Shown here: one piece after another, positions 1 through 8,600 of the stretch
How the letters are laid out: every line of letters begins with the position of its first letter
Position numbering within the stretch: the first letter of the stretch is position 1
Origin: Frigoribacterium sp. ACAM 257
Lineage (GTDB): Bacteria; Actinomycetota; Actinomycetes; Actinomycetales; Microbacteriaceae
Assembly (NCBI RefSeq): GCF_007954365.1
Contig: NZ_VOLO01000003.1
Location: forward strand, 248,001 to 312,000
Direction of reading: 5' to 3'
Length of the DNA: 64,000 bases
Made by a program: the position numbers and the translations under genes
Notes under the pieces: model-generated
Databases searched by the model: none
What the model was told of the DNA's origin: nothing
What the model saw: the letters and a program-made list of their open reading frames with translations, nothing else

Positions 1-472
1 GGGTGGCGAGGTCGAGATCGGCGCCGACCTGCGCGAGCGAGGGACGAGGTCCCGTCCAGAACTCCCCGATCTCGGGGTCGGCGTAGAACTCGTCCGACTC
101 GCGTCCGGCGCTGGCTCGGAAGTACAGGGTGGCCTCGTGTCCGTCGCCGACGGGCTCCAGGACGAGCACCGAGCCGGGCACGGTGGCCGAGCCCCAGCCG
201 GTGAGGTGCGCGAACGCCGAGTGCGCCCGGAACGGGTAATCGCAGTCGTTCGAGCGGACCTTGGCGCGTCCGGCCGGGACGACGAGCCGCTCGCCCTGGT
301 GCAGCTCCGACAGGCGGGCCCGACGCACCGCGGCGAAGGCGGCCTCTTCTCGCGCCGCCGGCATCACCTCGTCGCGATCGGCCCACTGGGACGAGATGTA
401 GTCCTTGAACGAGTCCGAGCGGGGGGTGGTCGACCGGTTCGTGGTGGCACGGGGTGCCTTCTGTGCGTCCAT
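1..472 (-). CDS. pepP: Xaa-Pro aminopeptidase (aminopeptidase P), N-terminal part, truncated by window edge
   Basis: The first 157 residues of a protein that continues past the left edge. The visible part has a polar N-terminus followed by the aminopeptidase P N-domain, with the pattern FRAHSAFAHLTGW and then a run reading DEFYADPEIGEFWTGPRP, typical of bacterial PepP-type proteins. Family members are cytoplasmic metallopeptidases that remove N-terminal residues preceding proline; the dinuclear metal site lies in the C-terminal pita-bread domain, which is outside the window, so activity cannot be judged. The start is the ATG at 472 (MDAQKAPRATTNR); another ATG at 480 is out of frame. It converges on nothing visible and is followed upstream by the EEP-fold gene in the same orientation. 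Confidence 0.85.
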   Translation of the reverse strand, partial: MDAQKAPRATTNRSTTPRSDSFKDYISSQWADRDEVMPAAREEAAFAAVRRARLSELHQGERLVVPAGRAKVRSNDCDYPFRAHSAFAHLTGWGSATVPGSVLVLEPVGDGHEATLYFRASAGRESDEFYADPEIGEFWTGPRPSLAQVGADLDLAT

Positions 473-519
473 GCCGCCATTGTCCCGCGAAGTCGCGGGC
501 CGTCCAACCCGGTGCGGCG

Positions 520-1548
520 TCAGGCGCCCGTCACGGTGAGCTGCGCGACGACGGGGCGGTGGTCGCTGCCGGCCTCGTCCAGGTCGGTGACGACCCTGTA
601 GCCGGTCGGCATCCACGAGCGCGTCGCGAGGACGTGGTCGATGGGGGTGCCGAGCAGCGGCGGCAGGTCGGTGGGCCAGGTGCCCAGGCCCGCGTTGGCC
701 GTGGTCACCCCGAGGTCGCGGCAGCGGCCGAGCGCGCCTCCCGCGGTGCCCAGGCCGGCCATGTGGTCGAGGGTCGCGTTGAAGTCGCCCGCCATGATGA
801 CGTTGCCGTCCGCGCAGGCCTCGGCGAGGTAGCCGAGGCCCTCGCTCCACGCGTGCATCTGCGAGGTGGTCGGCGCGACGGGGTGGGCTGCGACGATGGT
901 CGGCCCCGTTCCCGAGACCGGTGTCGCCACCACGGAGGGCATGAAGGGCGTCGTCTCGACGGCCGAGCCGTCGTCGGCCACCGCGACGGCGTACTCGCCG
1001 AGGCCGCTCGCGATCAGGAGGGAGGTCGGCTCCGACCCGCCCACGGTCGGGTACTCGACCGTCTTCACGGACATGGGGAGGCCGGCGGCGCCCATCGCCT
1101 CGGCGACGGCCGTCGCGACCTCGGCGCTCGTCTCGGGCAGGCTGACGATCTCCGCGCCCTCCTCGACGGCCAACGTGGCGATCACGTCAGCGCCCGGCGC
1201 GCCGCCCTCGGTGTTCCAGACGACCACCGTCAGGTCGGTCGGCAGCGCCTCGACGAAGTCGTCCCGACCGAGGCCCCTGGCCGCGGCCACGCCGATCGAC
1301 ACGGCGCCGAAGACGAGCAGCAGCACCCCGAGGGAGGCGGCGATCGACCGGAGGGGACGGGCGGCGATCCCGACGACGAACAGGACCACGGCCAGCCCGC
1401 CGGCGACGGCGGCCGCCGCCCCGCGGAACGAGACGAGCTGAGCTGTGGGCCACGTCCGCTGCAGGTCGAGCTGCTGCGGCCAGAGCGCGACGAACAGGGC
1501 GGCGGCGACCGCGAGGACGATGACGAAGGCGACGAGACGACGGATCAT
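520..1548 (-). CDS. Endonuclease/exonuclease/phosphatase (EEP) fold protein with N-terminal membrane segments
   Basis: A 342-residue protein. The first ~110 residues hold about three hydrophobic segments (MIRRLVAFVIVLAVAAALFV and two more), so the enzyme domain is membrane anchored. The C-terminal ~230 residues show EEP hallmarks: a first strand reading LTVVVWNTEGG, the GDFNATLDHM metal/phosphate motif, and the terminal GSDHRPVVAQL motif carrying the catalytic Asp-His pair. Substrate unknown; the family includes nucleases, phosphatases and sphingomyelinase-like enzymes, and this anchored form is common in actinobacteria. An in-frame ATG at 1563 overlaps a TATGCT -10-like hexamer (1564-1559), so I prefer the ATG at 1548. 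Divergent from the PHP gene. Confidence 0.8.
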   Translation of the reverse strand: MIRRLVAFVIVLAVAAALFVALWPQQLDLQRTWPTAQLVSFRGAAAAVAGGLAVVLFVVGIAARPLRSIAASLGVLLLVFGAVSIGVAAARGLGRDDFVEALPTDLTVVVWNTEGGAPGADVIATLAVEEGAEIVSLPETSAEVATAVAEAMGAAGLPMSVKTVEYPTVGGSEPTSLLIASGLGEYAVAVADDGSAVETTPFMPSVVATPVSGTGPTIVAAHPVAPTTSQMHAWSEGLGYLAEACADGNVIMAGDFNATLDHMAGLGTAGGALGRCRDLGVTTANAGLGTWPTDLPPLLGTPIDHVLATRSWMPTGYRVVTDLDEAGSDHRPVVAQLTVTGA

Positions 1549-1558
1549 GGCGGGACCG

Positions 1559-1564
1559 AGCATA
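1559..1564 (-). promoter_or_regulatory. -10-like hexamer of the EEP gene
   Basis: TATGCT on the minus strand, 10 nt upstream of the ATG at 1548. It overlaps the alternative ATG at 1563 and therefore argues for the shorter protein. Confidence 0.4.
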
Positions 1565-1621
1565 GGCGACCGCCCGTCCTGTGCACGGAGGACGCCCGGG
1601 CGGGCCGGAGCGACGTCGGCC

Positions 1622-1627
1622 TACGAT
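1622..1627 (+). promoter_or_regulatory. -10 hexamer placed for leaderless start of the PHP gene
   Basis: TACGAT followed by 6 nt and the ATG at 1634. No Shine-Dalgarno fits between them and no recognisable -35 is seen. Confidence 0.55.
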
Positions 1628-1633
1628 GGGCGG

Positions 1634-2488
1634 ATGCCCCATCGTCCGATCGACCTGCACACCCACAGCAGCGTCTCGGACGGCACGGAGACGCCTGCCG
1701 AGCTGGTCGCGGCCGCCGCGTCCGCAGGCCTCGCGGTCGTGGCGCTCACCGACCACGACTCCACGGCCGGCTGGTCGGAGGCCACGAGGGCCGTCGTGGG
1801 CACCGGCCTGACGCTCGTGCCCGGCATGGAGATGAGCACGAGGCTCGGCATGAACAGCGTGCACATGTTGGCCTACCTGTTCGATCCGGAGGACGCCGAC
1901 CTCGTCGCCGAGACCGCCCGCCTCCGCGACAGCCGCCTGCACCGCGCCGAGCGCATCGTCGAGCGGATCGGGGCCGACTACGACGTGACGTGGGGCGACG
2001 TCCTGGCTCAGTCCACGCCGGGCGCGACCCTGGGGCGTCCGCACATCGCGGACGCTCTCGTCGCCAAGGGCCTCGCACCCGACCGCAGCGCGGCGTTCGC
2101 CGGCATCCTGCACTGGCGCTCGGGTTACTACGAGCCGCACGAGGCGCCCAGCCCTGTCGACGCCATCACGCTGATCCGCGCGGCCGGCGGCGTGCCGGTC
2201 ATCGCCCACCCGGCGACGCGCGGCCGGGACACGAACATCTCGGCACGCTCGTTCGAGCAGCTCGTGGAGGCGGGCCTCATGGGCGTCGAGGTGCGGCACC
2301 GCGAGAACACGGAGGCGGGAGCCGAGCGGCTGCGCGAGCTCGCGCTCCGGCACGACCTCATCACGACCGGGTCGAGCGACTACCACGGCACGGGCAAGCC
2401 CAACCGCCTGGGCGAGAACGGCACGGATCCCGAGCAGCTGGCGCGCATCGTGGAGGCTGCCACCGGCTGGCGGCCCGTCGAGGGCTGA
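1634..2488 (+). CDS. PHP-domain phosphoesterase (RNase AM / YciV-like)
   Basis: A 284-residue cytoplasmic protein with a PHP metal-dependent phosphoesterase fold. The N-terminus carries DLHTHSSVSDGTETP (metal-binding HTH motif), then ALTDHDSTAGW, a GMEMS segment, HPATRG near residue 200 and the C-terminal SSDYHGTGKPN motif that supplies the last ligands. Length and motif order match the YciV/TrpH family, whose characterised members hydrolyse 3',5'-nucleotide bisphosphates or trim 5' ends of RNA; the exact substrate here is inferred. The frame is open further upstream, but residues before this ATG are not conserved-looking, and the TACGAT at 1622 fits a start here. Followed by a repeat cluster and a hairpin. 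Confidence 0.85.
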   Translation: MPHRPIDLHTHSSVSDGTETPAELVAAAASAGLAVVALTDHDSTAGWSEATRAVVGTGLTLVPGMEMSTRLGMNSVHMLAYLFDPEDADLVAETARLRDSRLHRAERIVERIGADYDVTWGDVLAQSTPGATLGRPHIADALVAKGLAPDRSAAFAGILHWRSGYYEPHEAPSPVDAITLIRAAGGVPVIAHPATRGRDTNISARSFEQLVEAGLMGVEVRHRENTEAGAERLRELALRHDLITTGSSDYHGTGKPNRLGENGTDPEQLARIVEAATGWRPVEG

Positions 2489-2495
2489 CCCGGAT

Positions 2496-2571
2496 CGTCG
2501 AGGGCGGGTCATCCGGGTCGAGGGCGGGTCCGCAGCGACCCGCCCTCGACCCGGAACACCCGCCCTCGAGC
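2496..2571. repeat. Four-copy inverted/direct repeat of GTCGAGGGCGGGT
   Basis: Two direct copies (2496-2509, 2513-2530) face two inverted copies (2537-2554, 2556-2569). The inner pair is a perfect 18-bp inverted repeat (2513-2530 against 2537-2554) with a 6-nt loop CGCAGC; the outer pair is about 11 bp. It lies between convergent genes, just before a second hairpin. Confidence 0.8.
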
Positions 2572-2586
2572 GGGTCGCACCACGAA

Positions 2587-2623
2587 GAAGAGGCCCGGCA
2601 CCGTGACGGTGCGGGGCCTCTTC
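2587..2623. terminator. Hairpin between the PHP and DEAD-box genes
   Basis: Arms GAAGAGGCCCGGCACCG (2587-2603) and its complement at 2607-2623 pair over 17 bp with one mismatch and a 3-nt loop. It sits between two convergent stop codons and probably ends transcription from both sides; there is no strong U-tract. Confidence 0.65.
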
Positions 2624-2641
2624 GCGGATCAGGGACCGGGG

Positions 2642-4126
2642 CTACGACGCGGGCGCGTCGCCGGCCGGACGTCGACGACGCGTACGGCTGCGGCGGCGAG
2701 GGGCCTCGCCGTCGCCCGCGGGCGCCGCTGCCGGGGTCTCGGCCGGAGCCTGGTCGCGGCGGGGAGCCTGCTCGCGCCGCGACGACTGCTCGCCGCCACG
2801 ACGACCGGAGTCGCCGTCGCCGCCACGACGGCCCGAGTCGCCCTCGGCGCTGCGGGACCGGCTGCGCGAGCCGGGGTTGCGCTCCCGGGCCGTGGCGGCG
2901 CCGCCCTCGACAGCGGCCTTGGGGGCCGACTTGAGGCGGCCCTTCGTGCCGACGGGGATGTCGAGGTCCTCGAAGAGGTGCGGGCTCGACGAGTACGTCT
3001 CGACGGGCTCGGGCTGGCCCATGTCGAGGGCACGGTTGATCAGGGCCCACTTGTGCAGGTCGTCCCAGTCGACGAACGTCACGGCGATGCCGGTCTTGCC
3101 CGCGCGGCCGGTGCGGCCGGCGCGGTGCAGGTACGTGTCGTGGTCGTCGGGGACGGTGTGGTTGATCACGTGCGTGACGTCGTTGACGTCGATGCCGCGT
3201 GCGGCGACGTCGGTGGCGATCAGGATGTCCTTCTTGCCGGCCTTGAACGCGGCCATGGCGCGCTCGCGCTGCTCCTGGTTGAGGTCGCCGTGCACGGCGG
3301 CGGCGTTGAAGCCGCGGTCGTTGAGCTCCTCGACCAGCTTCGCAGCGGCCCGCTTGGTGCGGGTGAAGACCACGGTCTTGCCGCGGCCCTCGGACTGGAG
3401 GATGCGCGCGATGACCTCGTCCTTGTCGAGCGAGTGCGCCCGGTAGACGACGTGCTTGATGTTCGCCTGCGTCAGGCCCTCGTCGGGGTCGGTCGCCCGG
3501 ATGTGGATCGGCTTCGTCATGAAGCGGCGGGCCAGGGCCACGATCGGGCCGGGCATCGTCGCCGAGAAGAGCATGGTGTGCCGGGTGGCGGGCACCTGCT
3601 GGAAGATCTTCTCGATGTCGCTGAGGAACCCGAGGTCGAGCATCTTATCGGCCTCGTCCAGGACCACTTCTTGCACGCCCTTGAGGTCGAGGAGGCGCTG
3701 GCCGGCCAGGTCGAGGAGGCGCCCGGGGGTGCCCACCACGATCTGGGCGCCGGCCTTGAGCTGCTCGACCTGGCCCTCGTAGGCCTTGCCGCCGTAGATG
3801 CTGACGACCTTCGTGTCGCGGTTGGACGTCGCGACCTCGAGGTCCTCGGCGACCTGGACGCACAGCTCGCGCGTGGGAACGACGACGAGCACCTTGACGC
3901 CGGGCTCGGGGGAGAGGCCGATGCGCTGGACGATGGGGAGGCCGAAGCCGAGGGTCTTGCCGGTGCCCGTCTTGGCCTGGCCGATGATGTCCTGGCCCGA
4001 GAGCGCGAGCGGGATGGTCTGGGTCTGGATGGGGAACGGTTCGAGGATCCCCTTCGCAGCCAGTGCGTCGACCATGTCCTGGTCGATCTGAAGATCGGTG
4101 AAAGTCACGTAGTTGCCCTGTCTCAT
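2642..4126 (-). CDS. DEAD-box ATP-dependent RNA helicase
   Basis: A 494-residue RNA helicase. Motifs in order: Q-motif region FPIQTQTIP (~31-39), motif I AKTGTGKT (51-58), PTRELC (~84), TPGR (~133), DEAD (157-160), SAT (188-190), then the second RecA domain with ATDVAARGIDV and HRAGRTGRAGK. The last ~90 residues are Arg/Ser/Gly-rich, an RNA-binding tail common in RhlE/CsdA-type enzymes. It unwinds short RNA duplexes in ribosome assembly or mRNA turnover. A TAAACT hexamer about 20 nt upstream on the minus strand could be its promoter. It is divergent from the ferritin-like gene, an arrangement I recall for the mycobacterial RhlE region. Start MRQGNYVTFTDL gives the usual domain start. Confidence 0.93.
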   Translation of the reverse strand: MRQGNYVTFTDLQIDQDMVDALAAKGILEPFPIQTQTIPLALSGQDIIGQAKTGTGKTLGFGLPIVQRIGLSPEPGVKVLVVVPTRELCVQVAEDLEVATSNRDTKVVSIYGGKAYEGQVEQLKAGAQIVVGTPGRLLDLAGQRLLDLKGVQEVVLDEADKMLDLGFLSDIEKIFQQVPATRHTMLFSATMPGPIVALARRFMTKPIHIRATDPDEGLTQANIKHVVYRAHSLDKDEVIARILQSEGRGKTVVFTRTKRAAAKLVEELNDRGFNAAAVHGDLNQEQRERAMAAFKAGKKDILIATDVAARGIDVNDVTHVINHTVPDDHDTYLHRAGRTGRAGKTGIAVTFVDWDDLHKWALINRALDMGQPEPVETYSSSPHLFEDLDIPVGTKGRLKSAPKAAVEGGAATARERNPGSRSRSRSAEGDSGRRGGDGDSGRRGGEQSSRREQAPRRDQAPAETPAAAPAGDGEAPRRRSRTRRRRPAGDAPAS

Positions 4127-4183
4127 GTGTAGGCGGATCGCGGACAGTTTAGCCCGTCGTGCGGCCGCGACCCTCGGACCCCG

Positions 4184-4189
4184 TAAGCT
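4184..4189 (+). promoter_or_regulatory. -10 hexamer placed for leaderless start of the ferritin-like gene
   Basis: TAAGCT, 6 nt before the GTG at 4196; it supports that GTG as both transcription and translation start. Confidence 0.5.
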
Positions 4190-4195
4190 TGCGGC

Positions 4196-4915
4196 GTGGT
4201 GTCATGGAAGGGCCGGAGGTCTCAGCGCGGCGTCCCGTCCATCCAGTGGCCGCGGCCCGCCTCGAAGGTCGTGCCCGTGAACCGGGTCGAGCTCGGCGAC
4301 TTCACCCCCGACCTCGACGTCTACCTGGGCCAGGCCGCCTACCTCGAGCTGTCGCTCTTCGAGGCACTCGGCCGTGCCGCCGTCTCCGCGCCGCACGTGC
4401 GCGCGCAGCGGACGACCGCTCGCGTCGCGGGCAGCACCCTCGATCGGCACCGCGGCCTCCTCGCCGAGATCGAGCGCACAGGAGGCGACCCGACGCTCTC
4501 CATGGACCCTCACCGCGAGGCGGTCGACGAGTTCCGTCGTCGTACCCAGGGCGCCGACTGGCACGAGGCGATCCTCGCCTCCTACGTCGCAGCCGGACTC
4601 CTGAACGACGTGTTCGTCCGGCTCGCGGCGGGCCTGTCGGCCGACCACCGCGACCGCATCGTGCGAGTGCTCGAGGCAGGCGACGACGAGTCGGCGATCG
4701 TGGCCGAGCTCTCGGCAGCCATCGAGGACGACCCGCAGCTCGCGTCGCGCCTCGCCCTGTGGGGCCGTCGCCTCGTCGGCGACACTCTGCTCGTGGCCAG
4801 GGCGGCGATCTCGGCGTCGCACGAGTCGGCCGACGACGAGCGCCTCGAGCCGGTGTTCACCGAGCTCGTCGCCGCGCACACGCGGCGCATGGACGCCCTG
4901 GGCCTGACGGCCTGA
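4196..4915 (+). CDS. Ferritin-like (MiaE_2-type) fold protein
   Basis: A 239-residue helical protein resembling the actinobacterial ferritin-like family named after tRNA-(ms2io6A)-hydroxylase. Possible diiron ligands are seen in the helix with YLELSLFEALGRAA, in LDRHRGLLAEIE, and in HEAILASYVAAGLLND. The tRNA-modifying role is by family name only; many members lack proof of hydroxylase activity. GTG start at 4196, preceded by a leaderless-type -10. The stop codon lies inside an 8-bp tandem repeat (4902-4980), so the extreme C-terminus (GLTA) is encoded by the repeat, which is unusual. Gene order DEAD helicase / this gene / DUF3107 / adnA recalls mycobacteria. Confidence 0.75.
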   Translation: MVSWKGRRSQRGVPSIQWPRPASKVVPVNRVELGDFTPDLDVYLGQAAYLELSLFEALGRAAVSAPHVRAQRTTARVAGSTLDRHRGLLAEIERTGGDPTLSMDPHREAVDEFRRRTQGADWHEAILASYVAAGLLNDVFVRLAAGLSADHRDRIVRVLEAGDDESAIVAELSAAIEDDPQLASRLALWGRRLVGDTLLVARAAISASHESADDERLEPVFTELVAAHTRRMDALGLTA

Positions 4916-4980
4916 CGGCCTGACGGCCTGACGGCCTGACCGCCTGACGGCCTGCCTGGGCTTGACGGCCTGACGGCCTG
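4902..4980. repeat. 8-bp tandem repeat GCCTGACG overlapping the ferritin-like gene stop codon
   Basis: Six consecutive units (4902-4949, the fifth being GCCTGACC), an interruption CCTGGGCTT, then another full and a partial unit to 4980. Each unit contains TGA; since 8 is not a multiple of 3, the array puts a stop in every frame within 24 nt. Confidence 0.9.
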
Positions 4981-5041
4981 CGACCGACCGCGGGTCGTGG
5001 CACGGCGATCGTCACCCGGCGGCCCGAGTGCTCAGCCTGCG

Positions 5042-5332
5042 TCAGCCTCGCGAGAGGCGGGCCAGCAGTTCGCCGTCACGGCGCCTCCTCGAGGTCGCCG
5101 CCACGCGGCAGACCACGACCGCCGCGACGGCCGAGAGCACCAGGGAGACGACCCAGATCCACCCGCCGTCGGCCCTCAGGCCGAGGAGGAGGAGGACCTC
5201 CCACACGACGGCCGCGACGGACGCGGCTGCCCCGGGGGCCAGGAGCACACCGCGAGTGTCGTGGGCCGGCAGCGCGAAGTGGGCGACGAAGCCCAGCAGG
5301 GCGCCGCCGAGCACGACGAACAGGAGCTCCAT
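5042..5332 (-). CDS. Small integral membrane protein
   Basis: A 96-residue hydrophobic protein with three predicted membrane helices (about residues 1-20, 28-50 and 58-78) and a short Arg-rich cytoplasmic tail. No enzymatic motif. It begins 1 nt after the stop of the DUF3107 gene, so the two are translationally linked in a two-gene operon. A similar position next to DUF3107 is common in Microbacteriaceae in my recollection. Function unknown. Confidence 0.7.
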   Translation of the reverse strand: MELLFVVLGGALLGFVAHFALPAHDTRGVLLAPGAAASVAAVVWEVLLLLGLRADGGWIWVVSLVLSAVAAVVVCRVAATSRRRRDGELLARLSRG

Positions 5333-5333
5333 G

Positions 5334-5558
5334 TCAGCTGACGAAGCCCACGCGGCGGTTCTCGTCGGAGCCCACCTCGACGTACGCGAGGGAGGCGGTG
5401 GGCACGAGGTAGGTCTTGCCCTTCGACCCGGCGAGGGTCACGTACGTCTTGCTGCCGTCGAGGGCGTCGGCGACGATGGCCTCGACCTCGGCCGCGGTCT
5501 GCGACGTCTCGAAGCTGATCTCACGGGGGCTGTTGGTGATGCCGATGCGAATGTCCAC
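5334..5558 (-). CDS. DUF3107 family protein
   Basis: A 74-residue protein matching DUF3107 in length and pattern: start xDIRIGI, central ADALDGSKTYVTLAGSKGKTYLVP, then AYVEVGSDENRRVGF. Small, soluble, one alpha/beta unit, function unknown; widespread in actinobacteria near adnA-type helicases. Its start is GTG at 5558, directly behind a TATCGT hexamer with a 6-nt gap, which argues for a leaderless mRNA. Divergent from adnA, whose start has the same architecture. Confidence 0.88.
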   Translation of the reverse strand: MDIRIGITNSPREISFETSQTAAEVEAIVADALDGSKTYVTLAGSKGKTYLVPTASLAYVEVGSDENRRVGFVS

Positions 5559-5564
5559 GTCGTC

Positions 5565-5570
5565 ACGATA
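5565..5570 (-). promoter_or_regulatory. -10 hexamer placed for leaderless start of the DUF3107 gene
   Basis: TATCGT on the minus strand, 6 nt before GTG 5558. Confidence 0.55.
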
Positions 5571-5666
5571 TCCGACGCGGCCGGGATGGGCCTCGCGCGT
5601 TCACCGAGAGCGCAAGGGCCCGCGCCGGACGGCTCCGCGCCCCCGCTCGGTGTCGGCGGCAGCCGC

Positions 5667-5672
5667 TACCGT
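5667..5672 (+). promoter_or_regulatory. -10 hexamer placed for leaderless start of adnA
   Basis: TACCGT with 7 nt to ATG 5680. It rejects the longer open frame beginning at 5416, which would also overlap the divergent DUF3107 gene. Confidence 0.55.
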
Positions 5673-5679
5673 CGAGCAC

Positions 5680-8600
5680 ATGGTGACGACCTCCTTCCGC
5701 CCCGTCGCGGGCACCGCCACGCGGTCAGCGGTCGAGCTCGACGAGTCGCAGCGGGCGGTGCTCGACCTGCCGGACGGCGTCTCCGCCTCCGTGATCGGGG
5801 CGCCGGGCACGGGCAAGACGACGGCGCTGGTCGAGTTCGTGGCCGACAGGCTCGAGACGCGCGGCTGGGCGCCCGGCTCGGTGACGGCGCTGACGTCGTC
5901 GCGCTCGACCGCCACGCGCCTCCGCGACGTCCTGGCCGCGCGGCTCGACGTGCCCACCCCCGGCCCGCTCGCGCGCACCGTCTCGTCGCTGGCCTTCGAC
6001 GTGGTCGGCCACGCCGCGCGCCTGGCCGGGGCCGAGCCGCCGGCCCTCCTGACCGGCGGCGACCACGACTCGATCGTCCGGTCGCTCCTCGAGGGGCACG
6101 AGGCGGACGGTGCCGGCCCTCGGTGGCCCGACGTCCTCGGCCCTCGCGTCCGAGCGCTCAAGGGGTTCCGCACCGAGCTGCGCGAGGTGATGATGCGGGC
6201 CACCGAGCAGGGGCTGTCGACCGACGACCTCCGACGGCTGTCCGCGGTGCGTGACCGTCCCGAGTGGTCCGCCGTCGCCGATCTCGTCGACGAGCACCAC
6301 GCCGTCGTCGACGCCATGCCGGGTCGCCGGCTCGACTCGGCTGAGCTCGCCGACTGGGCGGTGGCGGCTCTCGACCGCGGCGAGACGGCACCGGTCGTCG
6401 ACGGCCTGCGCACGGTGCTCGTCGACGACGCCCAGGAGGCCACGCAGTCCACCGTCGCCCTGCTGCGCGCACTGGCGAGGCGAGGGGTCGCCGTCGTCGC
6501 CCTCGGCGACCCCGACCTGGCCACGAGCGCGTTCCGCGGCGGCAGCCCCGACGTGCTCGGCAGGTTCGGCCAGCGGCTCGACCTGCCCGACGCACGGACG
6601 CTGTGGCTGTCGACCGCGCACCGGCACGACCCGCCGCTCCGCGACCTGGTGCAGCGCGTCACCGCGCGCATCGGCACGGCCGGCGCCGGGCGCCAGCACG
6701 CGGCCGGGCCCGGTCGGCCCGGGGCCGGAGTGCCGAGCGCTGCGGGCACGCCTGGCCCTCGTCCGGACGCGCAGTCCGGCGACGGCGTCCCCCCGGTGCT
6801 CTCCGTGCAGGCCGACAGCCCGGCCCACGAGCTCTCGACCGTCGCCCGCGTGCTGCGCGAGCACCATCTCGTCTCGGGCGTCCCGTGGTCGAGCATGATG
6901 GTCGTCGTGCGCAGCGGCGGCCAGGTGCCCGGCGTCGCCCGGGGCCTCCAGCTCGCCGACGTGCCCACGCGCACCTCGATCGCGGGCCGGGCGGTGCGCG
7001 ACGAGCACGGGGCGCGTCACCTCCTCCTGGCAGCCTCGGTCGCCGTCGGGCGCGACGATCTCACGGCCGACCTGGCGGGCGAGCTCCTGCTGGGCCCGCT
7101 CGCGGGCTTCGACACGTTGTCGCTGCGCCGTCTGCGGCTCGCGCTGCGGGCGGACGAGCTCGCCGGCGGGGGCACGCGCTCAGCCGACGCGCTGCTCGTC
7201 GAGGCGCTCGCCGGGCCGGGACGCTTCGCCACGATCGACTCGAGGCCAGCGGCCAGGGCGGGCCGGTTCGCCGCCAGCCTGGACGCGGCCCGGCGCGAGG
7301 CGGCGGCCGGTGCGAGCATCGAGGAGGTCCTCTGGGGGCTGTGGGACCGCAGCGGCCTCGCCCGAGAGTGGAGCACCCGCGCTGCGGGCCGGGGAATCGT
7401 GGCCGCCGAGGCCGACCGGCACCTCGACGGCGTCGTGGCTCTCTTCACGACGGCGAAGCGCTTCGTCGAGCGCACCCCCGAGGCGCCGGCGGTCGGGTTC
7501 CTCGACGCCCTGCTCGGCGCCGAGGTCCCGGAGGACACCCTCTCGCCGCAGGCATCCGCCGAGTCGGTCCTCGTCTGCACCCCGTCCGCCGCCGTGGGCC
7601 TCGAGGTCGACGTCGTGGTCGCAGCCCGCCTCCAGGACGGCGTGTGGCCGAACCTGCGGGTGCGCGGCGCGCTGCTCGGCCCTGACGACCTCGTCGAGGC
7701 GGCGCAGGCGGGCGAGGGCGCCGACGAAGGGCCGACACCGATCGACGCACGGTCCGCCGTGCTCAGCGACGAGCTGCGCATGTTCGCGCTCACGGTCTCT
7801 CGTGCGCGTCGTCAGGTCGTGCTCTCGTGCACGTCCGACGACGACGAGGGGCCGTCGCTCTTCTTCCGGCTGCTGCCGGGCGACGCGCCGTCCCCGCCCG
7901 GGGGCCACCCGCTCTCTCTCCGCGGGCTCGTGGGGCACCTGCGGCACGTCGTGGTCGAGTCGACCCACCAGGGCCGCGTGGAGTCCGCGACGGCGGGCCT
8001 CGCCCGCCTCGCCGCGGCCGGCGTCGCCGGCGCCCACCCGGGCGAGTGGTACGGCCTCGCCGAGCCGAGCACGTCGGCGCCGCTGGTCGACCTCGCCGAG
8101 CCCGAGGCCCACGTCGCGGTCTCGCCGTCCCAGCTGGGCTCGTTCGAGGAGTGCCCCCTGCACTGGTTCGTCGACCGGTTCGGCGGCTCCGCGCCCAACG
8201 CCTCGATGGGCCTCGGCACGGTCCTGCACTCCGTCATGGAGCACGCGGTCGACACCGACGTCGATTCGCTGTGGGAGGCGGTGGAGGAGCGCTGGGACGA
8301 GCTCGCCTTCGAGTCCCCGTGGATCGCCGACGCCGAGAAGAGGCGAGCCCGGCAGATGACCGAGAGCCTCGCGTCCTACCTGCGCGACTTCGCGCAGTCG
8401 GGCGGCGAGCTGATCGGCGCGGAGTCGACGTTCACCCTCGACACCGGTCCCGCTCGCCTCCGCGGCTCGATCGACCGGGTCGAGCGCACCCGCGACGGCG
8501 CCGCCGTCATCGTCGACCTCAAGACCGGGCGGGCCGCCCCGACCTCGTCGGCGGCCATCGCGGCTCACCCGCAGCTCGGCAGCTACCAGCTCGCGTTGGC

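Noticed and set aside
454-2934. Open frame of 826 codons on the plus strand
   Set aside because: It crosses the EEP, PHP and helicase genes with Arg/Gly/His-rich nonsense and no domain.
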